The translations under genes were made by a program, and so were the position numbers. DNA of 16,418 bases from Bacillota bacterium (GTDB lineage Bacteria > Bacillota > Bacilli > Paenibacillales > NBRC-103111), in contig JAEWMH010000041.1 of assembly GCA_023393235.1 (NCBI GenBank), positions 1 through 16,418 of the forward strand. The letters run 5' to 3'. Numbering within the stretch: position 1 is the stretch's first letter; each line of letters starts with the position of its first letter. This document shows positions 6,938-13,753 of the stretch, piece after piece. Under the pieces are notes generated by a model. It saw nothing but the letters and a program-made list of their open reading frames with translations, was not told the DNA's origin and did no database searches.

Positions 6938-7123
6938 CTAGCCCTGATATTCCACCAGAGCGGCGTAAGTTCTCTTTGGACGATTTCCTTTTGGTCTGAA
7001 GCGGCAGCCACTGGCGATTTCGCAGTTATTGCAGGACTTCGCTCCATACAACCCGTGATCAACACAACCCCTCCAACGAAATAAGCAATCCACCTTTTCT
7101 TCAAACAGATCCCCTCCCATCAC
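6938..7123 (-). pseudogene. Transposase remnant, zinc-finger segment (IS1182-like), tentative
   Basis: The 61-residue frame holds LYGAKSCNNCEIASGCRFRP followed by KGNRP. The spacing C-X2-C-X5-C followed by GNR resembles the zinc-binding segment near the C-terminus of IS1182/DDE_Tnp_1_6 transposases as I remember them. The frame stops just where the rest of the catalytic domain should follow, and translation of the downstream DNA does not resume it in the frames I tried. A GTG or ATG could start it, but a ribosome binding site is weak. If correct, it is a decayed insertion sequence, consistent with nearby inverted repeats and the adjoining AT-rich genes. It could instead be a chance or unknown small zinc-binding protein. 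Confidence 0.35.
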
Positions 7124-7277
7124 TGGAATAAAGGAGAAGCTGCGGTCGCGCTACCACAGCTCCCCCGTAAAAATCTTAATTTAAATATTGTAATATATAG
7201 TTTCAATTCCATTACTTTTTTAGCGTTTCCCAGTAACGTATTAATAGCTGCGTTGAATTATGTCGTAAAATATTTTT

Positions 7278-7306
7278 TTGATAAAAGTGTAACTTTTCCC
7301 TAATTT
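7278..7306 (+). promoter_or_regulatory. Candidate promoter of the secreted-protein pair
   Basis: TTGATA (7278-7283) and TAATTT (7301-7306) are 17 nt apart and about 48 nt upstream of the start at 7354. The whole 7170-7350 stretch is very AT-rich, so alternative hexamers are possible. Confidence 0.4.
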
Positions 7307-7353
7307 GAAGCGTCTCTGTAAAATGTAAGATAAAAAATACGAGGAGGAGAAAA

Positions 7354-8058
7354 ATGAAAAAGTACTTGGGATTGTTCTTTAGCTTCGCACTAGTCGTGGC
7401 CATCGTTTTTTCTTCAGACAATGTTTATGCTAACAGTCTTCAGCGAACACATGCGGTTGTCAGTTTCGCACAGTCAGGAAATTTACAAGGAGCCTATATG
7501 TATTCCACTGTTCCTGACCTAACATCAAATTGGTCCACAACCAATAATGACCGCTTTATTTTGAAGACACAATGGATTAATATAAACGGTAATGGAAGTT
7601 GGATTGAAAACGGATATTTTGAAGGCGCTTCTTATAATGGGAATTATCATGATGGTTTCTACATGGCATATGGTATTATGAATAGCAGCGGACAATTAAC
7701 CAGTTATCAAGAAAATCTAATTTCAGGACCTTCAAAAACAGTTGGATCTGGCCATCACCACCACACAAAATACATTGGTAATAATTACTGGAGATCTACT
7801 ATTGATAATTCTTATTCATGGGATGTTTATGGATGGTATGGTGGTGGTACTCATGATGTAGGAATTGAAGCAAATAATAGTTCCTCGACTTTAAATCACA
7901 CTAATACTAATATGACTTCTGCAAATATGCAGTATTATAATGGAACGGAATGGAAAGATTGGACTACTGCTGCGACGACGCAGATTATTGATCCTTTTAA
8001 CATCGGAGTTAAAATATACCAATCTCCAAGTGAAACATCCGCAGGTTTCTATAAATAA
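7354..8058 (+). CDS. Secreted protein of unknown function, Trp/Tyr/Asn-rich
   Basis: A 234-residue exported protein that I do not recognise. Residues 1-26 form a clear Sec signal peptide (MKKYLGLFFSF, hydrophobic core, cleavage likely after NVYA). The mature part is rich in Tyr, Trp, Asn, Ser and Gly with alternating polar/aromatic pattern, suggesting a beta-sandwich or lectin-like fold. WINING, SWIENGYFEGASYNG and GFYMAYG (about residues 74-107) could be strands. A run of four histidines (134-137) precedes TKYIGNNYW and might bind metal. GAGGAGGAG lies just upstream of the ATG. It is followed 18 nt later by a second secreted protein, so the two form an operon. The gene is far more AT-rich than neighbouring genes (line 7561-7620 is about 30% GC), which suggests transfer from elsewhere. 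Confidence 0.85.
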   Translation: MKKYLGLFFSFALVVAIVFSSDNVYANSLQRTHAVVSFAQSGNLQGAYMYSTVPDLTSNWSTTNNDRFILKTQWININGNGSWIENGYFEGASYNGNYHDGFYMAYGIMNSSGQLTSYQENLISGPSKTVGSGHHHHTKYIGNNYWRSTIDNSYSWDVYGWYGGGTHDVGIEANNSSSTLNHTNTNMTSANMQYYNGTEWKDWTTAATTQIIDPFNIGVKIYQSPSETSAGFYK

Positions 8059-8076
8059 ATGAAGGAGGAAACACAA

Positions 8077-8574
8077 ATGAAAAAAACTATTCTCATTACT
8101 GCCTTGACACTTACAGCTGCAATTACAATTTCATTTGCCGCTGGAAAACCGAACATTTCATTTGGTAGCCAAGCTCCTTTTTCACCAGAGCAAAATAATG
8201 CACTGATTCTCGAAAATGAAGTAATTCTTAAAAAAAATAGCGATAAAACTTTTGAGTCTGCAGATAGTTTCTTATCCAAAAAGTTTGCAAAACAAAAAAC
8301 AACTGCCTCTGAAACACTTTCTCAGGAAACAATCTTGTATAAAGATCTAGGAAAGAAAGTGAATGTCAAGGATCGTATGAATTGGGTCGATCCAGAGAGA
8401 CAGGTTTATTTGATTGTCACTAAGCACGATGAATTTAAAACAAGAGCAGGTACATTTACGAACGCAAAGGTTTATCAGATTTATGATGCAGAAACAGGGC
8501 AACTTCTCTCAACAAATGTTTCCGGCGATAGTCCTAAAGATTTCATTCCTCCAAACGAAAGGTTTAAAAAATAA
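8077..8574 (+). CDS. Secreted or membrane-anchored protein of unknown function
   Basis: A 165-residue protein that I do not recognise. MKKTILITALTLTAAITISF is a signal peptide, with likely cleavage near AAG (residues 22-23). The mature part begins with a charged, flexible region (Lys, Ser, Thr, Glu) and ends in a compact-looking segment with NWVDPERQVYLIVTKHDEF and AKVYQIYDAETGQLLS (about 102-145). I chose ATG 8077 over the in-frame ATG at 8059 because GGAGG sits 9 nt before it and the longer form would put acidic residues before the signal peptide. It follows the upstream secreted gene by 18 nt and shares its low GC content. It could be a partner, immunity or maturation factor for that protein, but nothing in the sequence decides this. 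Confidence 0.8.
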   Translation: MKKTILITALTLTAAITISFAAGKPNISFGSQAPFSPEQNNALILENEVILKKNSDKTFESADSFLSKKFAKQKTTASETLSQETILYKDLGKKVNVKDRMNWVDPERQVYLIVTKHDEFKTRAGTFTNAKVYQIYDAETGQLLSTNVSGDSPKDFIPPNERFKK

Positions 8575-8601
8575 ACCCGAAAGGCCACTTGAACTGTGAC
8601 T

Positions 8602-8639
8602 CGTAAGATGAACACTTTGAAAAAAGTGCCCATCTTGCG
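8602..8639 (+). terminator. Terminator of the secreted-protein operon
   Basis: CGTAAGATG (8602-8610) pairs with CATCTTGCG (8631-8639), and inside this CACTTT/AAAGTG encloses a GAAA tetraloop, with a 2x2 internal loop. A loosely T-rich stretch follows. It lies 28 nt beyond the stop at 8574. Confidence 0.6.
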
Positions 8640-8767
8640 GGTCATTTGTGTTTTAATCAGATTATTAGAGGGTGCGGTAGATTAAATGGGCAGAATCAAC
8701 CGAGTCGATTCCATAATTCCCGTCTTTTTTTGCTTAAGAAGCGGGAACACTTCCATGAATCAAAAAA

Positions 8768-8801
8768 CCGCCGTTCCCCAGTTTTACCCGGGAAACGACG
8801 G
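8768..8801 (-). terminator. Rho-independent terminator after the small acidic gene
   Basis: On the minus strand a 12-bp stem with three G-U pairs (8801-8790 with 8779-8768) is followed by six T residues (8767-8762). It ends transcription coming from the gene at 8836-9042. Confidence 0.75.
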
Positions 8802-8835
8802 AATTTTCTTTGAGAGCAGGAAGCTCGCTCCCCCG

Positions 8836-9042
8836 TTATTGCGTCGTGCCTCCACCGCCGGTATTGCCGCTTTCATGGGCTGCGAAAGCAAGCGACGCAA
8901 GAGCAATCCCGCTCAAAGCGTCATTGTCGTCGTCCTCTTCATTGGCAGGGTCATGCATAATTTCCCCCGCTTCCCCTTCCGTCAAATGACGGGTATTGCC
9001 GATATACTTGGGCTCGAGTTTCCGGATTTCTTCTTTATCCAT
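8836..9042 (-). CDS. Small acidic hypothetical protein, 68 residues
   Basis: I do not recognise this protein. It starts MDKEEIRKLEPKYIGNTRHL, has a strongly acidic centre (NEEDDDND), then a short Ala/Leu-rich stretch (GIALASLAFAAHESG) and ends in Gly/Thr/Gln. GGGAGGGAGCC precedes the start; ATG 9042 is preferred over the adjacent GTG on spacing. It lies 66 nt downstream of the NadE-like gene on the same strand and has its own strong terminator, so the two are probably cotranscribed. The hydrophobic stretch is too short and polar for a confident membrane segment. Confidence 0.65.
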   Translation of the reverse strand: MDKEEIRKLEPKYIGNTRHLTEGEAGEIMHDPANEEDDDNDALSGIALASLAFAAHESGNTGGGGTTQ

Positions 9043-9108
9043 CACAGGCTCCCTCCCTTCCTGGGAATAGCTTTCCCTAAAGGGGAAGGAAGATGCGCGC
9101 CCTTTTGG

Positions 9109-9900
9109 TCAGATTCCCGGCGGAAGCGACCGCAGCTTTTCCGTGCGCCGGTATTGCTCCTCCAGCTTATCCCGGGTCGCTTCGGAAAGTGTGCCGCCCT
9201 CCAGATACAAGCTAATGTCCTCCAGACTCACAGCTGAAACAGGAAATCCCGTCCCATGCTTCAAAATGCCGGCGGTTTGCCCCGGGATGCCAAGAGCCGC
9301 AGCCAATTGGCGGATCTGATTGCCTGTCAGGGAAGCCAACGGCCTGACGTCAGTTCCGGCCCAGGCCTCTTCACCCGATGTTCCGGCTGCCGACTTGGAG
9401 GCATGATCGTGGCTGACCACCAGCAGATTCAGCTCACCTGCCAATGCCCCCTGCATGATTCTGCGCGTCCGGGCTTTTACCCGCTCCTTGCCGCCCCGGC
9501 CCAAATGCTGGTGGATACCCATGGACTTAAGGCCGAACTCGGATTCCAGGGCGATTTCGTTCACCGCATCCTCCGTATTGGTTTCGATCACATGCTGGAG
9601 CCCAAGCGCACCGGCCAAGGCATAACAGGCCTCCAGCTCCGGTTCTTCGCCGTATGGCTGCAGCACACCGACGGTCATGTAAGTCCTGCCCGATTCCTCC
9701 GTCAGAGAGTCCGCGGCACGTTTGCACAAGGCTGCCCCTACCGCACTGTCCGCTTCGTCGGTGATGGCAACCAGCAGGCCGCGGACTCCCGCCTGTTTCA
9801 TATGATGTTTCAGGAAAGCCACTCGCCTCCCGATTTCCTCTTCCGGATCAATCACCGGCTTCACCCCAAACCGGGCAATGATCTCCTCCTGCAGGCTCAT
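9109..9900 (-). CDS. NadE-like protein with degenerate ATP-pyrophosphatase motif
   Basis: A 263-residue protein that aligns by eye over its whole length with the B. subtilis ammonia-dependent NAD synthetase. Shared blocks include the N-terminus with KPVIDPEEEIGRRVAFLKHH, then VKARTRRIM (141-149), a DHA motif (HDHAS, 164-168), LTGNQIRQL, and an end with LYLEGGTLSE (231-240), SEATRDKLEE and YRRTEKLR. True NadE enzymes bind ATP with SGGxDS (GISGGQDS), but here the site reads AITDEADS (45-52), losing both glycines. The loop GFFTKYGDGGAD is replaced by AGTSGEEAWAGTD, and the NKGN before the VKARTR block reads GKER. It therefore probably cannot make NAD by the normal mechanism, and may be a pseudoenzyme or have a changed role. 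The frame is intact and has a plausible promoter and ribosome binding site, which argues against simple decay. Confidence 0.8.
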   Translation of the reverse strand: MSLQEEIIARFGVKPVIDPEEEIGRRVAFLKHHMKQAGVRGLLVAITDEADSAVGAALCKRAADSLTEESGRTYMTVGVLQPYGEEPELEACYALAGALGLQHVIETNTEDAVNEIALESEFGLKSMGIHQHLGRGGKERVKARTRRIMQGALAGELNLLVVSHDHASKSAAGTSGEEAWAGTDVRPLASLTGNQIRQLAAALGIPGQTAGILKHGTGFPVSAVSLEDISLYLEGGTLSEATRDKLEEQYRRTEKLRSLPPGI

Positions 9901-10026
9901 GGTCCATCCACCCTTCTACTGGAAATTGGTGAGAATCCGTTACGGGATTGGTTACAGAATTTCACATCCGTTCTTTTCCCCATCAGCCAGGTCATATAAC
10001 CTCACTTCAAAAATCTGTCTGCTTCT

Positions 10027-10054
10027 AGTATAGACCTCCCGCCGGGGATTTCAA
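10027..10054 (-). promoter_or_regulatory. Candidate promoter of the NadE-like gene
   Basis: On the minus strand TTGAAA (10054-10049) and TATACT (10032-10027) are 16 nt apart and about 130 nt upstream of the start at 9900. Both hexamers are good. Confidence 0.5.
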
Positions 10055-10091
10055 GAGCAGGTTGGGGTTACAGAATGTACATCTATTAAAA

Positions 10092-10120
10092 AAATCCGCC
10101 CCGGTAAACGGAACGGATTT
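10092..10120 (-). terminator. Rho-independent terminator after the bacilliredoxin gene
   Basis: On the minus strand an 11-bp stem (AAATCCG then TTCC, pairing with GGGG then CGGATTT) encloses a 7-nt loop and runs straight into seven T residues. It is 31 nt beyond the stop at 10151. Confidence 0.85.
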
Positions 10121-10150
10121 TAGGAAATTCATGTGAACCAACCGCGTACA

Positions 10151-10585
10151 TTACCCGCAGTATTGGTCAAAAGCGTCCTTCAGATCGGCGGCGATTTCGC
10201 CGGCGGTGCGGTCCTCGATCCGGTGGCGTTCAATCAGCTGCACCAGCTTGCCGTCCTTCAGGATGGCAATGGACGGGGAGGACGGCGGGTAAGGCGCGAA
10301 ATATTCACGGGCCTTGGCTGTCGCTTCCTTATCCTGTCCGGCAAAAACGGTGTACAACCGGTCCGGCAGCTTGCTGTGCTGCAACGCTGCAGCCACCGCA
10401 GGACGTGCGTTGCCCGCAGCGCAGCCGCAGACGGAGTTAACCACCACAATCGCCGTTCCCTCCGCATTATCCAAAGCCTCTGTCACTTCCTCCGGGGTCC
10501 GCAGCTCCTTGACACCCAGCCGGGTCAGCTCATCGCGCATGGGTTGGACCACATCGCGCATATACGCATCAAATGTCATCGACAT
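10151..10585 (-). CDS. Bacilliredoxin, BrxA/BrxB (YphP/YqiW) family
   Basis: Bacilliredoxins are cytoplasmic thioredoxin-fold proteins that remove bacillithiol from S-bacillithiolated proteins after oxidative stress. The 144-residue protein carries the family's unusual CGC active site in VNSVCGCAAGNARP (Cys53 and Cys55). Other family marks are MTFDAYMRDVVQPMRDELTR at the N-terminus, YTVFAGQDKEATAKAREYF (78-96) and PPSSPSIAILKDGK. Length and layout match the family well. ATG 10585 has AGGAGG 8 nt upstream. The gene stands alone between a promoter with an extended -10 and a strong terminator, so it is probably monocistronic. BrxA and BrxB cannot be separated by eye, so no symbol is given. Confidence 0.93.
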   Translation of the reverse strand: MSMTFDAYMRDVVQPMRDELTRLGVKELRTPEEVTEALDNAEGTAIVVVNSVCGCAAGNARPAVAAALQHSKLPDRLYTVFAGQDKEATAKAREYFAPYPPSSPSIAILKDGKLVQLIERHRIEDRTAGEIAADLKDAFDQYCG

Positions 10586-10636
10586 GTTTCTTCCTCCTTA
10601 AGCTTAATTTTCTCTTGAGAATTAATCTTAAGTAAC

Positions 10637-10665
10637 ATTATCACATGCCGGACCTCTTCGCGCAA
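10637..10665 (-). promoter_or_regulatory. Promoter of the bacilliredoxin gene
   Basis: On the minus strand TTGCGC (10665-10660) and GATAAT (10642-10637) are 17 nt apart, with a TG one base before the -10, making an extended -10. It lies about 52 nt upstream of the start. Confidence 0.55.
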
Positions 10666-10735
10666 CTGGATTGACCCTTTTACCGGCAGGCAAAAAGCGG
10701 ATGGGCGTCTGGCGGCATGCGCCGGAATTCCTGCT

Positions 10736-10858
10736 TTATTCGGCAGGAGCGTTGGGTCCGTCAATCATTTTATCCTCCGCCGTTTTGTTGCGGTTCGGCT
10801 TGAAGTTTTTCAGGGAGTCCTTGGTTTTTTCCATTTTGGAGGTTCCTTTGTTGGCCAT
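10736..10858 (-). CDS. Small hydrophilic hypothetical protein, 40 residues
   Basis: I do not recognise this protein. It starts MANKGTSKMEKTKD and ends DKMIDGPNAPAE, is almost entirely polar and charged, and has no signal or membrane segment. The composition recalls minor small acid-soluble spore proteins, but I see no family motif. ATG 10858 has AAAGGAG upstream (about 10 nt away); a longer in-frame extension would start upstream of that site without support. The bacilliredoxin promoter begins about 70 nt after its stop, so the two genes may still be separate units. Confidence 0.5.
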   Translation of the reverse strand: MANKGTSKMEKTKDSLKNFKPNRNKTAEDKMIDGPNAPAE

Positions 10859-11063
10859 CTTCGTCATCTCCTTTCCGGTTATCGGATAGGCGCCTTCGCA
10901 GCTGCCGGCGTTAGTATGCGCCGCAGCCGGATGGACTATGACAGGCAACCCCCTCTTCGGGCAGCTCCGCATCTGGAGCATGTGGTCCCCCAGCTTGACT
11001 TACTGCGGCGGATTAGGCACCATAAGCATATATGTCAAGGACTATACTGGAGGCTTTTTTCCC

Positions 11064-12335
11064 ATGTTATATGATGTAATTGTGATTGGCGGCGGCCCCT
11101 CCGGCCTGATGGCCGCTATTGCCTCTGCAAGCCGCGGGGCCAGAACCCTGGTGTTGGATAAGGGGGACAAGCTGGGGCGTAAGCTGGGGATATCCGGAGG
11201 CGGGCGCTGCAATGTGACCAATGCCAAGGATCTGGATGAGCTGATCCGCCATATTCCCGGCAACGGCAGGTTCTTGTACAGCGCCTTGGCGGCCTTCGGC
11301 AACCGTGAGATTATGGCGTTTTTTGAGGAGATGGGCATCCGCTTGAAGGAAGAGGACAACGGCAGGATGTTCCCCGTAACGGATAAAGCAAAAACCGTGG
11401 TGAACGCGCTGGTGGACCGGGTCAGAGCGCTTCAGGTAGATATTCGCGTGAACCAGCCGGTGGCAGAGGTGGTTTATGAGGAAGGCCGGGCCGCGGGAGT
11501 GAAGCTCCGAACCGGCGAAATCATAGGAAGCAATACAGTCGTTATAGCAGTTGGCGGCAAGTCTGTTCCCCATACGGGCTCTACAGGCGATGGCTACGCC
11601 TGGGCGGAGGCGGCGGGCCATACCATTACAGAGCTGTTTCCCACAGAGGTGCCTTTGGTCAGCAGGGATGCTTTTATCCAAAGCAAGGAGCTGCAGGGGA
11701 TATCCCTGCGGGATATCGCCGTATCGGTTTGGACTCCTAAGGGCAAAACAGCGGCGGTTCACCGGGGCGATGTGATTTTTACCCATTTCGGCCTCTCCGG
11801 TCCCGCCGCGTTAAGATGCAGCCAGTTTGTGTATAAGGTCAAAAAGCAATTTGATCTCCCCTCCGTACGGCTCACCCTGGACTTGTTTCCGGAAGAATCC
11901 GCCGAGGCCTTGTATGAGCGGATGACCGGCCTGGCCCAGGAAGAACCCAAGAAGGCACTGAAGAATGTGCTCAAACGTATCCTGCCGGAGCGGATGCTTC
12001 CCATACTGCTGGCCAAGTCAGGCTTGCGGGAGGAGGTTACCGGGGACAATCTGCCTAAGCAGCCTGTCCAGACTCTGGCCCAGGTGCTGAAGGCCTTCCC
12101 GCTGCAAATTTCCGGCACTCTGTCCTTGGAGGAGGCCTTCGTCACCGGTGGGGGAGTAAACCTGAAGGAGGTCCATCCGGGAACTATGGAATCAAAACTG
12201 ATGCCGGGACTGTTTTTCTGCGGGGAGGTCCTGGACATCCACGGGTATACGGGCGGCTACAACATTACAGCCGCTTTCAGCACCGGCCATGCGGCAGGTA
12301 CGGGAGCGGCGGAGGCAGCGCTCCAGTCTTTTTAA
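11064..12335 (+). CDS. BaiN/HI0933-family NAD(P)/FAD-dependent oxidoreductase
   Basis: A 423-residue flavoprotein. MLYDVIVIGGGPSGLMAAIA (1-20) is the Rossmann FAD-binding motif. The stretch KLGRKLGISGGGRCNVTNA (36-54) is the hallmark of the HI0933/BaiN/YhiN family. IAVGGKSVPHTGSTGDGYAW gives the second FAD contact. The C-terminal LFFCGEVLDIHGYTGGYNIT closes the flavin site. Members have been linked to flavin reductase or aminoacetone oxidase activity, but most have no proven substrate, so I give no symbol. ATG 11064 is chosen because GGAGG lies about 10 nt upstream and it starts exactly at the FAD motif; an open extension back to 10938 has no support. The stop codon overlaps that of the convergent DeoR gene by 4 bp (TTAA). 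Length is normal. Confidence 0.93.
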   Translation: MLYDVIVIGGGPSGLMAAIASASRGARTLVLDKGDKLGRKLGISGGGRCNVTNAKDLDELIRHIPGNGRFLYSALAAFGNREIMAFFEEMGIRLKEEDNGRMFPVTDKAKTVVNALVDRVRALQVDIRVNQPVAEVVYEEGRAAGVKLRTGEIIGSNTVVIAVGGKSVPHTGSTGDGYAWAEAAGHTITELFPTEVPLVSRDAFIQSKELQGISLRDIAVSVWTPKGKTAAVHRGDVIFTHFGLSGPAALRCSQFVYKVKKQFDLPSVRLTLDLFPEESAEALYERMTGLAQEEPKKALKNVLKRILPERMLPILLAKSGLREEVTGDNLPKQPVQTLAQVLKAFPLQISGTLSLEEAFVTGGGVNLKEVHPGTMESKLMPGLFFCGEVLDIHGYTGGYNITAAFSTGHAAGTGAAEAALQSF

Positions 12336-13114
12336 GGAAGCGGCCTGCTATAGGGATCTGCAGAACCGCCTACCATTATATCCACCCCGGCCTCCCGGCA
12401 GGAAGCCGCTGCTTCCTCATCCGGCTCCTTGTCCACGACGATCCGGTGTACATCAGAGAACATAGCGAAGGAGAAAAGGGCTGGCTGCCCGAACTTGCTG
12501 CGATCCAGCAAAACATTGACCTCGGCGCTGCAGCGGATAGCCTGCTTCTTGAGTTCCGTTTCGTCCATGTTGCTGTTGCTGAACCCATGACGCGGGGACA
12601 TCCCGCTGGCTCCGAGAAATACCCTGGAGAACGCCATCTTCCTCAAGTTGTCCAGCGCCACCGGACCTACGGTCGAGCCGGTGGCCTCCACCAGGCGGCC
12701 GCCGATAAGGATGGTGGGAACCTGCTTGCCCATGAGCTCCATCGCTACATTAAGAGCATTGGTCACCACCGTTATAGCGGAGCCGCCCGGGATGGCTTTG
12801 GCCAATTGGAGGTTGGTGGAGCCCCCATCGATAAACACGGAGTCCCCAGCCCGGAGAAGCGCGGCCGCTGCTCTGCCAATCTGCATTTTCTCCTCCAGCA
12901 TTAATGTATTCCGCTGATTGAGAGTCGTCTCCTTCAATACGGCAATGGCGCCACCGAAGGTGCGGCGGGCCAGGCCCAACTGCTCCAGCTTCTCCAAATC
13001 CCGGCGAACGGTCATCTCGGTGACTTGAAATTTCTCCTTAAGGTCAGTCACCCTGACCTCATCCTGATGAAGAAGAATCTCCAGCACCTGCTCCTGGCGG
13101 CTGTTTAATTCCAT
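12332..13114 (-). CDS. DeoR/GlpR-family transcriptional repressor
   Basis: A 260-residue regulator of sugar metabolism. The N-terminal winged helix-turn-helix (about residues 5-57) has VRVTDLKEKFQVTEMTVRRD and KLEQLGLARRTFGGA, matching the DeoR signature. The C-terminal sensor domain, which in this family binds a sugar phosphate, includes VFIDGGSTNLQLAKAI (about 93-108) and VVTNALNVAMEL. I chose the second ATG (13114) over the first at 13120 because AAGGA lies 7-8 nt before it but only 1 nt before the other. It sits 96 nt downstream of the isomerase gene on the same strand and is probably cotranscribed with kinase and isomerase. The divergent kinase/aldolase promoter region holds candidate operators for it. 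Its effector is likely a phosphorylated intermediate of this local pathway, by inference. Confidence 0.92.
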   Translation of the reverse strand: MELNSRQEQVLEILLHQDEVRVTDLKEKFQVTEMTVRRDLEKLEQLGLARRTFGGAIAVLKETTLNQRNTLMLEEKMQIGRAAAALLRAGDSVFIDGGSTNLQLAKAIPGGSAITVVTNALNVAMELMGKQVPTILIGGRLVEATGSTVGPVALDNLRKMAFSRVFLGASGMSPRHGFSNSNMDETELKKQAIRCSAEVNVLLDRSKFGQPALFSFAMFSDVHRIVVDKEPDEEAAASCREAGVDIMVGGSADPYSRPLP

Positions 13115-13210
13115 GGTCATGTCCTTATCTCTGCTCCTATCTTAACTGAAGTGGCCGATTTCCTGTCATCATAAAGAATTCGACGAACAAGTGCACGAGT
13201 CCTCCCCCAG

Positions 13211-13753
13211 TCAGTCAGCCGCCTCTGCTACCCGAACGATCCGTGTATCGCTGAAGATATCCGCCTCATCCCGGCTGGTGCTGGAAAATTCCGAAACAAC
13301 TGCACCCTCCGGGCCGCTTTGGAACCAGTGAAGCGTGTTTGGCGGAATTGTAAACTGCTCGCCGGGATGCAGCTCTATTTCATGGAAAACCGTATAATAC
13401 GCTTCGCTGCCCATGGGCACAACCGCCTGAATGGAGGGCGTCCGTTCCCCCTCCACATACAAATGGACAAGTCCGTAGCGGCAGCGGAAGGTTTCCATCT
13501 TGCCCGTACGGCCCTCCACAGGAGGGTGACGGTGTTCCGGGCAGGTTTGCCCCGGCAGTAGCACCAATTCCTTGGCGCAATACATTTCCGTGTTGATATA
13601 AGTAACGAGTCCCAGCCCTTGCCGCTCAAAATCCTCCAAGCCGAAATCGGCAACTTCGATGCTTTGCCGCTCCCCAGCCGTCAGGACAATTCCTGCCTGT
13701 TGAAAATAACCGGCAATACGCTCCTGCCAGCAGGCCACCTCATTTTGCTTCAT
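13211..13753 (-). CDS. D-lyxose ketol-isomerase family cupin
   Basis: A 180-residue single-domain cupin similar to D-lyxose isomerase (B. subtilis YdaE type), which interconverts D-lyxose with D-xylulose and often D-mannose with D-fructose, using a divalent metal. The metal site is visible: CPEHRHPPVEGRTGKMETFR (71-90) gives His74, His76 and Glu87, and FTIPPNTLHWFQSG (134-147) gives His142. ETFRCRYG is the conserved block after the glutamate. The start ATG overlaps the end of the kinase gene by 14 nt, and GGAGG lies within the kinase's last codons, so translation is coupled. Placement with a sugar kinase, an aldolase and a DeoR regulator supports a sugar-breakdown role, but the true substrate may be another or a modified sugar. 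Confidence 0.85.
   Translation of the reverse strand: MKQNEVACWQERIAGYFQQAGIVLTAGERQSIEVADFGLEDFERQGLGLVTYINTEMYCAKELVLLPGQTCPEHRHPPVEGRTGKMETFRCRYGLVHLYVEGERTPSIQAVVPMGSEAYYTVFHEIELHPGEQFTIPPNTLHWFQSGPEGAVVSEFSSTSRDEADIFSDTRIVRVAEAAD

Noticed and set aside
7124..7260. tRNA or T-box riboswitch in the AT-rich stretch before the secreted pair
   Set aside because: The short GC-rich stretch near 7140-7166 suggested a structured RNA, but I could find no cloverleaf, T-box sequence or convincing antiterminator.
10133..10618. Plus-strand open frame opposite the bacilliredoxin
   Set aside because: It spans the promoter and terminator of the minus-strand gene and lacks any protein-family signal.
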